This document shows, piece after piece, positions 1 through 5,092 of a stretch of 5,092 bases of DNA. Origin of the DNA: Synergistaceae bacterium. GTDB taxonomy: Bacteria; Synergistota; Synergistia; Synergistales; Aminobacteriaceae. Position numbers and translations under genes: made by a program. Position 1 is the stretch's first letter; each line of letters starts with the position of its first letter. Location of the stretch: contig JAFSLR010000163.1 of NCBI GenBank assembly GCA_017448375.1, positions 1 to 5,092 on the forward strand. Direction: 5' to 3'. Below the pieces are notes generated by a model. That model did not search any database. It was given only the letters and a program-made list of their open reading frames with translations, and was not told where the DNA came from.

Positions 1-921
1 ACCGATTAACACCTGCTGCCACTGTACTGGAAGCCCCATAGATAACAGTCCTGTCTTAAGCACCGATATAACGAACACTCCCAATATTGTGCCGGATAGC
101 GTTCCGACTCCACCTGCAAGAGACGTACCCCCGATAACACAGGCTGCGATTGCGTACATTTCCTGACCGTTTCCAGTCTGAGGCGTGATTGTTGAGTATG
201 TAGCTGCGTAAATGATTCCCGCAAGACCGACAAAAAATCCGTTCACAACATAAACATATGTCTTCCACTTTGATGTCTGAATGCCGGAAAGTTCTACAGC
301 GTCCTCATTGCTTCCCATTGCGTATGTGTAGCGGCCGAGAATAGTTTTGTTGAGCAGTATCCAGCCTACAATGAAGAATATCAAAAGCCATATCGCGCCG
401 ACAGGGAAATTATGATTCTTGTAGATCAGCATTTTGAACCAGCCGTCAGCAGATTTCAGCGAAGGGTACGTCTGAGTCTGAACTTTTGCGACAACCGAAC
501 ATATACCCAGCGAAATGAATTGCATTCCTAGAGTTGCGATGAACGGTGGAAGATTCATTTTCCCGACGAGAAATCCGTTGAACAATCCGAATAACAGCGC
601 AACAAGCATCACTATCACAAGGCACAGCAAAATCGGAAGTTTCCAAACGTTATACGCAACACCGCCGATAAGCGCACTTCCAACCATTACAGTACCGCAT
701 GAAAGATCAATTCCGCCCGTGATTACTATGAACGTCATACCGACTGCGAGGAAGCCAATATAATATGAAGAGTCGAGAATGCTGACGAAAGTATTAACCG
801 TGAGAAAGTGATTTCCGAAAATGCCGAAAAAGATGTACAGTACCACCAAACAGCCTACAGCGATGACCTTTTGAAGTCCCTCGCCTTTCAAATACGCTAC
901 AATTCCGTTGCTTTCATTCAT
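1..921 (-). CDS. Sugar ABC transporter permease, RbsC/MglC type (C-terminus cut by window edge)
   Basis: Inner-membrane permease of a ribose/galactose-class ABC importer (BPD_transp_2 family); it forms the channel that the neighbouring ATPase drives. The minus frame is open for 307 codons from the ATG at 921 to base 1 without a stop. RbsC and MglC are about 320-340 residues, so roughly 15-35 are missing. Hydrophobic segments lie near residues 17-36, 55-75, 95-120, 124-146, 172-191, 222-245 and 274-294. Family motifs visible are GGIDLS (69-74), NLPPFIATLG (123-132), the cytoplasmic AMGSNEDAVELSGI stretch (201-214) and the AIAACVIGGTSLAGGVGT stretch (257-274). The start is supported by GGAGGG at 930-935, 8 nt before the ATG. 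The ATPase stop codon is 15 bp upstream, so the two are almost certainly cotranscribed. The transported sugar cannot be told from sequence. Confidence 0.93.
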   Translation of the reverse strand, partial: MNESNGIVAYLKGEGLQKVIAVGCLVVLYIFFGIFGNHFLTVNTFVSILDSSYYIGFLAVGMTFIVITGGIDLSCGTVMVGSALIGGVAYNVWKLPILLCLVIVMLVALLFGLFNGFLVGKMNLPPFIATLGMQFISLGICSVVAKVQTQTYPSLKSADGWFKMLIYKNHNFPVGAIWLLIFFIVGWILLNKTILGRYTYAMGSNEDAVELSGIQTSKWKTYVYVVNGFFVGLAGIIYAATYSTITPQTGNGQEMYAIAACVIGGTSLAGGVGTLSGTILGVFVISVLKTGLLSMGLPVQWQQVLIG

Positions 922-936
922 GCTTTTTTCCCTCCG

Positions 937-2448
937 TTACTGCTGGTATTTTGTGGCCAGCGTCATAATTTTGTCCTGAGTTGCTTCGGCTATGTCAAGC
1001 TCGCCTGTCTTGCGCCCCTCACACATCACAACGATTCTGTCGCTCATCTTCAAGACTTCGGTCATGTCAGACGATACCATGATGATTGACTTTCCTTCTT
1101 TGACAAGCGAATCCATGAGGCTGTAAATCTCCGCTCTTGCTCCAATGTCAATGCCGCGTGTAGGTTCATCAAAGATAAGAATATCGCAGTTTCTCAGCAT
1201 CCATTTTGCGATGACGACTTTCTGCTGGTTTCCGCCTGACAAGTTTTTAACAAGCTGACGGACTGAGGGAGTTTTAGTTTTGAGCTGTTTGACGTAATTC
1301 TCGGAGACTTCTGCGCTGCGCTTCTCGTTGACGAAAATACCTTTGTGGAGTTCCGGCAAATCGTATGATGAAAGAACTGTGTTGTCTGTGATTGAGAGTC
1401 CCAGAACAAGCCCGTAACGTTTCCTGTCCTCTGAAAGGTAGCCGATTCCGTTTGCGATTGCGTCCTTTGAGTGATGAATATCTGCCTTCTTGCCGCTGAT
1501 GAAAATTTCTCCGCCGTCTTTAGGGTCAGCCCCGTAGATGAGGCGCATTGTTTCAGTGCGGCCTGCTCCGACAAGACCCGCGAATCCGAGAATTTCACCC
1601 TTTCGGAGCTCGAATGATACATCTTTGACCTTGTTGGATTTGAGGTGGCTGGCAGTAAGCACTACGGGCGCACCGTCAGGAACATTGCTTTTTGATTTCG
1701 GCTCCTCTAAAACCTCGCGGCCTACCATAAGACGAACGATGTCCTGAACCGTACAAGTTTTTGCGTTAAGAGTGTCGATATACTGACCGTCGCGCATAAT
1801 GGTTACACGGTCTGAGACTCGTTTAATTTCTTCAAGCCTGTGCGAGATGAATATAATTGCGACTCCCCGTGTTTTAAGCTGCTCCATTTTCTCGAAAAGA
1901 TCTTCGGCTTCAGCTTCGGACAGGGCTGCTGTAGGCTCGTCAAGTATGAGAACTTTTGTTGCAGGGTAAGACATAGCGCGGGCGATTTCTACCATTTGAC
2001 ATTTCCCGACTGTAAGGTTTCGTATTCGGTCTGTGGGTTTAACGTCAATATTGAAATCCCTGATTAACGCTTCGGTTTTCTGGTTGATGACTTTGTCGTT
2101 GCAGAAAAAGCCATTTGATTCGCGCCCTATGAATATATTTTGGGCGACCGTAAGATCATTCATCATGTTAAGTTCCTGATGAACCATTGAAATGCCTGCC
2201 TCTTGAGCCTCCTTGATGTTCCTGAAATGAACAGGCTGACCAAAAAGGCGGTATTCTCCGGTGTAATCCGTGTGTATTCCCGTCATGATTTTCACGAGCG
2301 TAGACTTTCCCGCGCCATTCTCGCCTATAAGAGCGTGTATTTCTCCCTCTTTGAGATCGAAGCGGCAATGATCCAGCGCATGTACACCCGGAAAAGTCTT
2401 GTCAATATCTGTCATCTCTAAGATTATTTCATCTTGGTTTACAGACAT
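937..2448 (-). CDS. Sugar ABC transporter ATP-binding protein, MglA/RbsA type (two ATPase domains)
   Basis: Cytoplasmic ATPase that powers monosaccharide import with the adjacent permease; 503 residues, the usual length for the RbsA/MglA/XylG family. Domain 1 has Walker A GENGAGKST (42-50), Q-loop Q91 in VHQEL, signature LTVGKC (145-150), Walker B ILDE (168-171) and switch H203. Domain 2 has the degenerate Walker A GLVGAGRTE (291-299), the family motif YLSEDRKRYG (337-346), signature LSGGNQQ (403-409), Walker B IFDEPTRGID (425-434), and SSD (459-461) where a switch histidine would be. This asymmetry, with domain 2 lacking a standard P-loop, is normal for the family. The N-terminal ILEMTDIDKTFPGVHALD is closest in style to MglA. 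The ATG at 2448 is the first start after an in-frame stop; its GGTGGAG lies only 2 nt upstream, which is short. The LTVGKC signature departs from the usual LSxGQ. First gene of the operon as seen; no binding-protein gene precedes it. Confidence 0.95.
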   Translation of the reverse strand: MSVNQDEIILEMTDIDKTFPGVHALDHCRFDLKEGEIHALIGENGAGKSTLVKIMTGIHTDYTGEYRLFGQPVHFRNIKEAQEAGISMVHQELNMMNDLTVAQNIFIGRESNGFFCNDKVINQKTEALIRDFNIDVKPTDRIRNLTVGKCQMVEIARAMSYPATKVLILDEPTAALSEAEAEDLFEKMEQLKTRGVAIIFISHRLEEIKRVSDRVTIMRDGQYIDTLNAKTCTVQDIVRLMVGREVLEEPKSKSNVPDGAPVVLTASHLKSNKVKDVSFELRKGEILGFAGLVGAGRTETMRLIYGADPKDGGEIFISGKKADIHHSKDAIANGIGYLSEDRKRYGLVLGLSITDNTVLSSYDLPELHKGIFVNEKRSAEVSENYVKQLKTKTPSVRQLVKNLSGGNQQKVVIAKWMLRNCDILIFDEPTRGIDIGARAEIYSLMDSLVKEGKSIIMVSSDMTEVLKMSDRIVVMCEGRKTGELDIAEATQDKIMTLATKYQQ

Positions 2449-2476
2449 TTCTCCACCGTTACAAAAGACTTATAAA

Positions 2477-2488
2477 AAGTTATAACTT
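2477..2488. repeat. 12-bp perfect palindrome AAGTTATAACTT
   Basis: A perfect palindrome with no loop, at the end of the possible tnpB remnant and about 30 bp before the ATPase start codon. It could be an operator half-site pair or a subterminal palindrome of the repeat block. It is AT-rich, so chance is also possible. Confidence 0.35.
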
Positions 2489-2680
2489 AACTCTTATGCT
2501 CCCTTCCTCATTCTTCGCGTCCGCTTTCGCTGGTATTACTCGCTACTAACGTTTGGTATAATGCTCCAGAGGCTTAAATTCCCCGCTAACGTACGGGTAC
2601 TAATTTGCTTCCCGCTTGGTTCTCGCATCAGAAGCTAGAAATAATCTTACCCGATATGCGAGAGAGACATAAAAGCCAAA
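2480..2680 (-). pseudogene. Possible remnant of IS200/IS605-type tnpB 3' end
   Basis: One minus-strand frame running from 2680 to the TAA at 2482-2480 reads like the variable tail of a TnpB protein: LASDARTKREAN, stop, YPYVSGEFKPLEHYTKR, two stops, then AKADAKNEEGSIRVKL. The GEFKPLE and NEEGSIR pieces resemble the G-E-x-x-P-V-E and (N/K)-(E/Q)-E-G endings that I associate with TnpB C-termini. Three in-frame stops (2602-2600, 2548-2546, 2545-2543) and the absence of the catalytic RuvC and zinc-finger parts mean it could only be a decayed fragment. A second frame (ATG 2628 to TAA) also encodes 30 residues beginning MREPSGKQIS. The similarity is from memory and unverified. The block could instead be a non-coding repeat or a structured RNA. 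Confidence 0.3.
2621..2663. repeat. Inverted repeat TCTCGCAT / ATGCGAGA
   Basis: Perfect 8-bp arms at 2621-2628 and 2656-2663 separated by 27 bases, inside the GC-richer block. In RNA it would close a stem-loop on either strand. It supports the idea that the block is a structured repeat or RNA-end type element, but the loop is long and no function can be assigned. Confidence 0.4.
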
Positions 2681-2713
2681 TTACTTAAAATTTTGTAACG
2701 GCATACCTCCTTA
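2674..2713. repeat. Left copy of an inverted duplicated module
   Basis: Read on the minus strand, this holds TAAGGAGG (2713-2706), TGCCG (2703-2699), GTTACA (2699-2694) and AGTAATTTGGCT (2685-2674). The same elements occur in the same order on the plus strand at 2885-2958. The 12-base AGTAATTTGGCT match is perfect. The left copy overlaps the right terminal repeat of the 2456-2701 block. Confidence 0.5.
2706..2712 (-). promoter_or_regulatory. Orphan Shine-Dalgarno-like AAGGAGG (minus strand)
   Basis: A near-perfect anti-16S complement with an ATG only 1 nt beyond it (2704-2702), opening a 7-codon frame that ends at TAA. Spacing is too short for efficient use of that ATG. It lies about 255 bp before the ATPase start, just outside the 2456-2701 block, and may be the original ATPase or another gene's ribosome site separated by insertion. 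Confidence 0.35.
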
Positions 2714-2755
2714 CTTGTTATATTTTGTGTTATGTCGAATAAAACACTTACAAAA

Positions 2756-2790
2756 GTTGCAGATTTATAAAACATAATGAATCTTGCAAC
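2756..2790 (-). promoter_or_regulatory. 13-bp hairpin followed by TTTT on the minus strand (possible attenuator, terminator or operator)
   Basis: Arms GTTGC-AGATTTAT (2756-2768) and ATGAATCTTGCAAC (2777-2790) pair over 13 bp with one bulged base (2785), one T-G wobble and an 8-base loop. On the minus strand the stem is followed directly by TTTTG (2755-2751). It lies about 60 bases downstream of the minus-strand -10 motif, so it would be in the leader RNA of the importer operon. The T run is short, so termination would be weak. The GTTGCA...TTGCAAC symmetry could equally be a repressor operator. Confidence 0.45.
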
Positions 2791-2847
2791 TCATATAACC
2801 TTACTTCTTTAATATTTAATGAACATTTATCTGAATTGATTTATTAA

Positions 2848-2856
2848 ATTATAGCA
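2848..2856 (-). promoter_or_regulatory. Extended -10 promoter motif TGCTATAAT (minus strand)
   Basis: On the minus strand, TGC (2856-2854) followed by TATAAT (2853-2848) is a perfect extended -10. TTAACA (2879-2874) lies upstream but with 20 bp spacing, longer than ideal, so the extended -10 would have to do most of the work. Start of transcription would be near 2841, giving an importer leader of about 390 nt. It is the best promoter candidate for the ATPase-permease operon. Confidence 0.5.
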
Positions 2857-2884
2857 CGATTAAATTAAATTGCTGTTAATCATT

Positions 2885-2958
2885 TAAGGAGGAATTGCCG
2901 CCAAGTATGCGAAAAACACATCATCGGTAATATCGCAATGTTACATAGTAATTTGGCT
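2885..2958. repeat. Right copy of the inverted duplicated module
   Basis: On the plus strand: TAAGGAGG (2885-2892), TGCCG (2896-2900), GTTACA (2940-2945) and AGTAATTTGGCT (2947-2958). This is the order seen in inverted orientation at 2713-2674. Between TGCCG and AGTAATTTGGCT this copy has 46 bases against 13 in the other, a difference of 33, which keeps the shared pieces in the same reading frame. Confidence 0.5.
2886..2892 (+). promoter_or_regulatory. Orphan Shine-Dalgarno-like AAGGAGG (plus strand)
   Basis: A strong ribosome-site match without a proper gene. The ATG at 2907 begins a 7-codon frame (MRKTHHR, stop at 2928-2930) at a long 14-nt spacing. A TTG at 2895 in the same frame is only 2 nt away. 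A short leader peptide for glmS is conceivable but unsupported, since the site belongs to the inverted duplicated module. Confidence 0.3.
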
Positions 2959-2994
2959 AAGAATACTTTGATGACACTATCTAAGGCTATGTGA
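2938..2994 (+). CDS. Tiny doubtful ORF, 18 codons
   Basis: ATG at 2938 to TGA at 2992-2994 encodes MLHSNLAKNTLMTLSKAM. The frame is open from 2869 but has no ATG, GTG or TTG start before 2938, and there is no ribosome site at a usable distance. The SNLA...M(S/T)LS words recur on the minus strand in the other copy of the inverted module (SNLAFMSLSHIG), so it is more likely a repeat relic than a gene. Confidence 0.12.
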   Translation: MLHSNLAKNTLMTLSKAM

Positions 2995-3084
2995 TTCATT
3001 GAATAAATGAGATAATACTACAAACTTAATATAAATAAGAATTTAATACTGTCAAGCACATAACAAAAGAAGGGAGAAAATATC

Positions 3085-4917
3085 ATGTGCGGTATATTAG
3101 GCTATTCAGGAGGAAGACAGGCCAGCGGAATATTATTATCGGGGCTTGCACGACTCGAATACAGAGGATATGACTCGGCGGGAATTGCTGTACTTTCTGA
3201 CGGAAAAATCAAAATCGCAAAGAACAAAGGCCGTCTCAAAATCTTAGAGGACAGAATCAACTCAGGGGAAGAAGTTTCCGGGACTTGCGGAATCGGACAC
3301 ACTCGCTGGGCTACTCACGGCGAACCCTCAGACGTAAACGCTCACCCTTTATGGAGCGATGACAAAGCCGTAGTTGCTGTCCATAACGGAATCGTTGAGA
3401 ATTACCGCGAAATCCGTAAAATGCTCGGCGAACACGGTTACACTTTCTACTCTCAAACCGACACAGAAGCCGCCGTAAAGCTCATCGACTACTACTACAA
3501 GCAGGAGAAATCCCCCCTCAAAGCAATAACACGCGCAATCAAAGACATTGAAGGCTCTTACTGCTTCGTGATATTGTTCCGCGATTACCCCGGCGAGGTT
3601 TGGGGCGCAAGAAAGGATTTGCCGTTGATAGCGGGTCAGGGTAAAGGCGAGTCGTTCCTAGCGTCTGACGTTTCAGCGATTCTCCACGACACAAGAGAAG
3701 TCTATTACCTCGACAACATGGAAATTGTCAGGCTCAAAGAGGGCGATGTTAGATTCTTTGACGGTGAAGGCTACGCTACCTATAAGGAAGTCAGCACAGT
3801 AACATGGGATGCAAATGCGGCGGAAAAAGGCGGATTTGAGCATTTCATGATGAAGGAGATTCACGAACAGTCAAGAGCGGTAAAAGATACATTCGGTTCT
3901 GTCTACCATTCAGGGAAAATAGATCTCAGCGAAAAAGGACTCAATGATGACGCAATAAAATCCGTCTCACAAATCTACATCATAGCTTGCGGTTCTGCGT
4001 ATCATGCAGGAGCTGTAGCTCAGTACGTAATCGAAGACCTTGCGAAAATCCCCGTGAGAATCGAATTAGCGTCAGAGTTCCGTTACCGTGATATGCCTAT
4101 GGACAAAAACGCACTCGCTATAATCATCTCGCAGTCCGGCGAAACAGCTGACACTCTAGCGGCCATGAGGCGTGCAAAGTTCAACGGCATTAAGACTCTG
4201 GGGATCGTGAACGTTGTCGGAAGCACAATAGCACGTGAGGCCGACTCGGTCTTCTACACGATGGCCGGGCCTGAGATAGCTGTTGCAACAACAAAGGCAT
4301 ACAGCGCACAGTTGATAGCATGTTACGCGATTGCGGTGAAGTTCGCTCACGTAAGGGGTACGATTGATGACGCGGAATGTGAGAGGCTGATTGCGGAGAT
4401 ACAGAAATTGCCCGAAAAGATTGATGAGATTCTTGACGAGAAAGAGAGACTCGCGGAGCTTGCCGGGAAATTCGCAAACGCAAGAAACGCTTTCTACTTG
4501 GGGCGGAACATTGATTACGCGGTCGCAATGGAAGGAAGCCTCAAGATGAAGGAGATAAGCTATCTTCACAGCGAGGCAATAGCAGCGGGTGAAATGAAGC
4601 ACGGCCCTATAAGCCTTATTGAGCGCGGAATGCTTGTAGCTGGGATTATGACTCAGGAAGAATTGTACCTCAAGACCGCAAGCAATATGTTAGAGGCGAA
4701 AAGCAGAGGGGGATTCCTTCTTGTTGTGTCGATGAGGGGCTGCGAGGCTCTGAAAGATGAGGCTGATTTCGTGTTTCATGTGCCGGAAACTGACGGGCAT
4801 TTTGCCGCTAGCCTGAGTGTGATACCGTTGCAGCTGCTGGGGTATTACGTGGCTGTTGCGAGGAAACTTGATGTTGACAAGCCGAGAAATTTGGCGAAGA
4901 GCGTTACTGTTGAATGA
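3085..4917 (+). CDS. glmS: Glutamine--fructose-6-phosphate aminotransferase (isomerizing)
   Basis: Cytoplasmic enzyme that converts fructose-6-phosphate and glutamine to glucosamine-6-phosphate and glutamate, the entry step to UDP-GlcNAc for peptidoglycan and other glycans. It is 610 residues, full length (E. coli 609). The glutaminase domain has the N-terminal nucleophile Cys2 (exposed after Met removal), GHTRWATHG (71-79), HNGIVEN (100-106) and QTDTE (124-128). The isomerase half has two SIS domains: CGSAYHAG (302-309), ELASEFRYR (327-335), SQSGETADT (349-357), KEISYLHSEA (489-498) and the C-terminal PRNLAKSVTVE (600-610) with Lys605. CGSAYHA replaces the commoner CGTSYHA, a mild variation. 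The ATG must be right because Cys2 follows it; AAGGGAG (3070-3076) lies 8 nt upstream. It stands alone, with a terminator directly behind. The leader shows no glmS-ribozyme core. Confidence 0.98.
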   Translation: MCGILGYSGGRQASGILLSGLARLEYRGYDSAGIAVLSDGKIKIAKNKGRLKILEDRINSGEEVSGTCGIGHTRWATHGEPSDVNAHPLWSDDKAVVAVHNGIVENYREIRKMLGEHGYTFYSQTDTEAAVKLIDYYYKQEKSPLKAITRAIKDIEGSYCFVILFRDYPGEVWGARKDLPLIAGQGKGESFLASDVSAILHDTREVYYLDNMEIVRLKEGDVRFFDGEGYATYKEVSTVTWDANAAEKGGFEHFMMKEIHEQSRAVKDTFGSVYHSGKIDLSEKGLNDDAIKSVSQIYIIACGSAYHAGAVAQYVIEDLAKIPVRIELASEFRYRDMPMDKNALAIIISQSGETADTLAAMRRAKFNGIKTLGIVNVVGSTIAREADSVFYTMAGPEIAVATTKAYSAQLIACYAIAVKFAHVRGTIDDAECERLIAEIQKLPEKIDEILDEKERLAELAGKFANARNAFYLGRNIDYAVAMEGSLKMKEISYLHSEAIAAGEMKHGPISLIERGMLVAGIMTQEELYLKTASNMLEAKSRGGFLLVVSMRGCEALKDEADFVFHVPETDGHFAASLSVIPLQLLGYYVAVARKLDVDKPRNLAKSVTVE

Positions 4918-4926
4918 GAAAAAATT

Positions 4927-4960
4927 ATCCCCCTGTCTTGAGTTTAGGCGGGGGGATTTT
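4927..4960. terminator. Intrinsic terminator after glmS, probably bidirectional
   Basis: A 12-bp stem (4927-4938 with 4946-4957, including five C-G pairs in a row and two T-G wobbles) and a 7-base loop, followed by TTTTCTCT on the plus strand. On the minus strand the stem is followed by AATTTTTT (4926-4919). It sits 9 bp after the glmS stop and 11 bp from the stop of the converging gene, so it can serve both. Confidence 0.88.
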
Positions 4961-4968
4961 CTCTGTGT

Positions 4969-5092
4969 CTATTCAAATTCGTATTCTTCACCGCGTATTA
5001 ACTCGTTGAAACTTTCTGTGATAAATTCGCGCTTTACTTCCTGCTGAAATTTCCTGTCCCGCATTATCCGCCACAAGGTTACGAGTATTCCC
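4969..5092 (-). CDS. C-terminal 40 residues of an unrecognised protein
   Basis: A minus-strand frame open from the right edge to TAG at 4971-4969. The visible end starts GILVTLWRIMRDRKF, is rich in charged residues in the middle (QQEVKREF) and finishes with acidic GEEYEFE. The first few residues are hydrophobic and could be the tail of a membrane helix, or a packed soluble core. I do not recognise a family. Gene status is supported by the open frame to the edge, normal codon choice and a stop placed just before a shared terminator; it converges on glmS. No start is visible. Confidence 0.6.
   Translation of the reverse strand, partial: GILVTLWRIMRDRKFQQEVKREFITESFNELIRGEEYEFE

Larger units (their letters stand above)
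2456..2701. repeat. Putative MITE-like block with 11-bp terminal inverted repeats
   Basis: CCGTTACAAAA at 2456-2466 and its exact reverse complement TTTTGTAACGG at 2691-2701 frame 246 bp that include the GC-richer segment. The bases CA lie just outside both ends (2454-2455 inside the left flank, 2702-2703 in the right flank), which could be a 2-bp target duplication or chance. No transposase is inside. A perfect 11-bp inverted repeat somewhere in a 636-bp AT-rich gap is not very improbable by chance (a few percent). The call therefore rests on the repeat coinciding with the composition change. Confidence 0.35.
2449..3084. other. 636-bp divergent intergenic region, AT-rich, repeat-bearing
   Basis: Region between the importer operon (minus) and glmS (plus). 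By hand count GC is about 47% at 2501-2660, 24% at 2701-2880 and 31% at 2881-3084, so the first part differs in base composition. It holds two overlapping pairs of inverted repeats, a hairpin, an extended -10 motif for the minus strand and two AAGGAGG sequences without proper genes. No tRNA or rRNA is recognisable, and I find no glmS-ribozyme core or other riboswitch I know. I find no confident -35/-10 pair for glmS; GATAAT at 3011-3016 and TATAAA at 3030-3035 are possible -10 boxes without good -35 partners. Confidence 0.85.

Noticed and set aside
1509..1582. Degenerate second Walker A (GLVGAGRTE) in the ATPase as a loss of function
   Set aside because: This asymmetry is standard in RbsA/MglA/XylG-type two-domain ATPases and is not a defect.
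1190..1625. 142-codon alternative frame inside the ATPase gene
   Set aside because: It overlaps the conserved second ATPase domain in another frame and its translation is serine/threonine/glutamine-rich low-information sequence. It is a shadow of the real gene.
2554..2562. Plus-strand extended -10 motif TGGTATAAT
   Set aside because: A perfect motif, but with no -35 at the right distance. It lies inside the repeat block about 520 bp before glmS, so it is more likely incidental.
2881..2960. CRISPR array or tandem repeat in the intergenic gap
   Set aside because: The repeats present are inverted pairs with irregular spacing. There is no series of equal direct repeats with spacers.
2943..2992. 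ACATAG / CTATGT inverted repeat as a terminator or operator
   Set aside because: Only 6 perfect base pairs with a 38-base gap and no T run. Too weak to support a function in AT-rich DNA.
2881..3084. glmS ribozyme/riboswitch upstream of glmS
   Set aside because: The glmS leader was checked for the conserved cleavage-site GCGCC core and the downstream conserved segments. Only an unrelated GCCGCC is present, and nothing folds recognisably like it.
4156..4602. Long antisense frame inside glmS
   Set aside because: It is fully antisense to strongly conserved glmS sequence, with no ribosome site and no recognisable domain. A shadow frame.

Overview
The window comes from a bacterial chromosome of moderate GC content. 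Gene density is ordinary on both sides of one long AT-rich gap. The proteins are typical of anaerobic gut-type bacteria: a ribose/galactose-class ABC importer and a GlmS ending in the standard PRNLAKSVTVE tail. Synergistota or Bacillota are both plausible hosts, but this is an impression from protein style and cannot be settled from this sequence.

Layout, left to right. (1) Positions 1-921, minus strand: permease of a sugar ABC importer (RbsC/MglC type), with its C-terminus cut off by the left window edge. (2) Positions 937-2448, minus strand: the two-domain ATPase of the same importer (MglA/RbsA type), 15 bp upstream of the permease and in the same operon. (3) Positions 2449-3084: a 636-bp divergent intergenic region with no convincing intact gene. 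(4) Positions 3085-4917, plus strand: complete glmS. (5) Positions 4927-4960: an intrinsic terminator that can work in both directions. (6) Positions 4969-5092, minus strand: the last 40 codons of an unrecognised gene that converges on glmS.

The importer operon starts with the ATPase. The substrate-binding protein that normally belongs to such a transporter is not in the window; it may lie beyond the left edge or elsewhere. glmS makes glucosamine-6-phosphate for cell-wall precursors and has no obvious functional tie to the importer beyond divergent placement.

The only unusual part is the divergent gap. By hand count, positions 2501-2660 are about 47% GC, while 2701-2880 are about 24%. The GC-richer block is framed by perfect 11-bp inverted repeats (2456-2466 and 2691-2701). 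Its minus strand carries an interrupted reading frame that looks like the tail of an IS200/IS605-type TnpB protein. Around it sits a second, partly overlapping inverted duplication (2674-2713 against 2885-2958), each copy with a strong Shine-Dalgarno-like AAGGAGG but no proper gene. A 13-bp hairpin (2756-2790) and an extended -10 promoter motif (2848-2856) lie upstream of the importer. The likeliest reading is decayed small mobile or repeat DNA inserted between a promoter/leader and the ATPase gene. I see no complete new defence, RNA or metabolic system.
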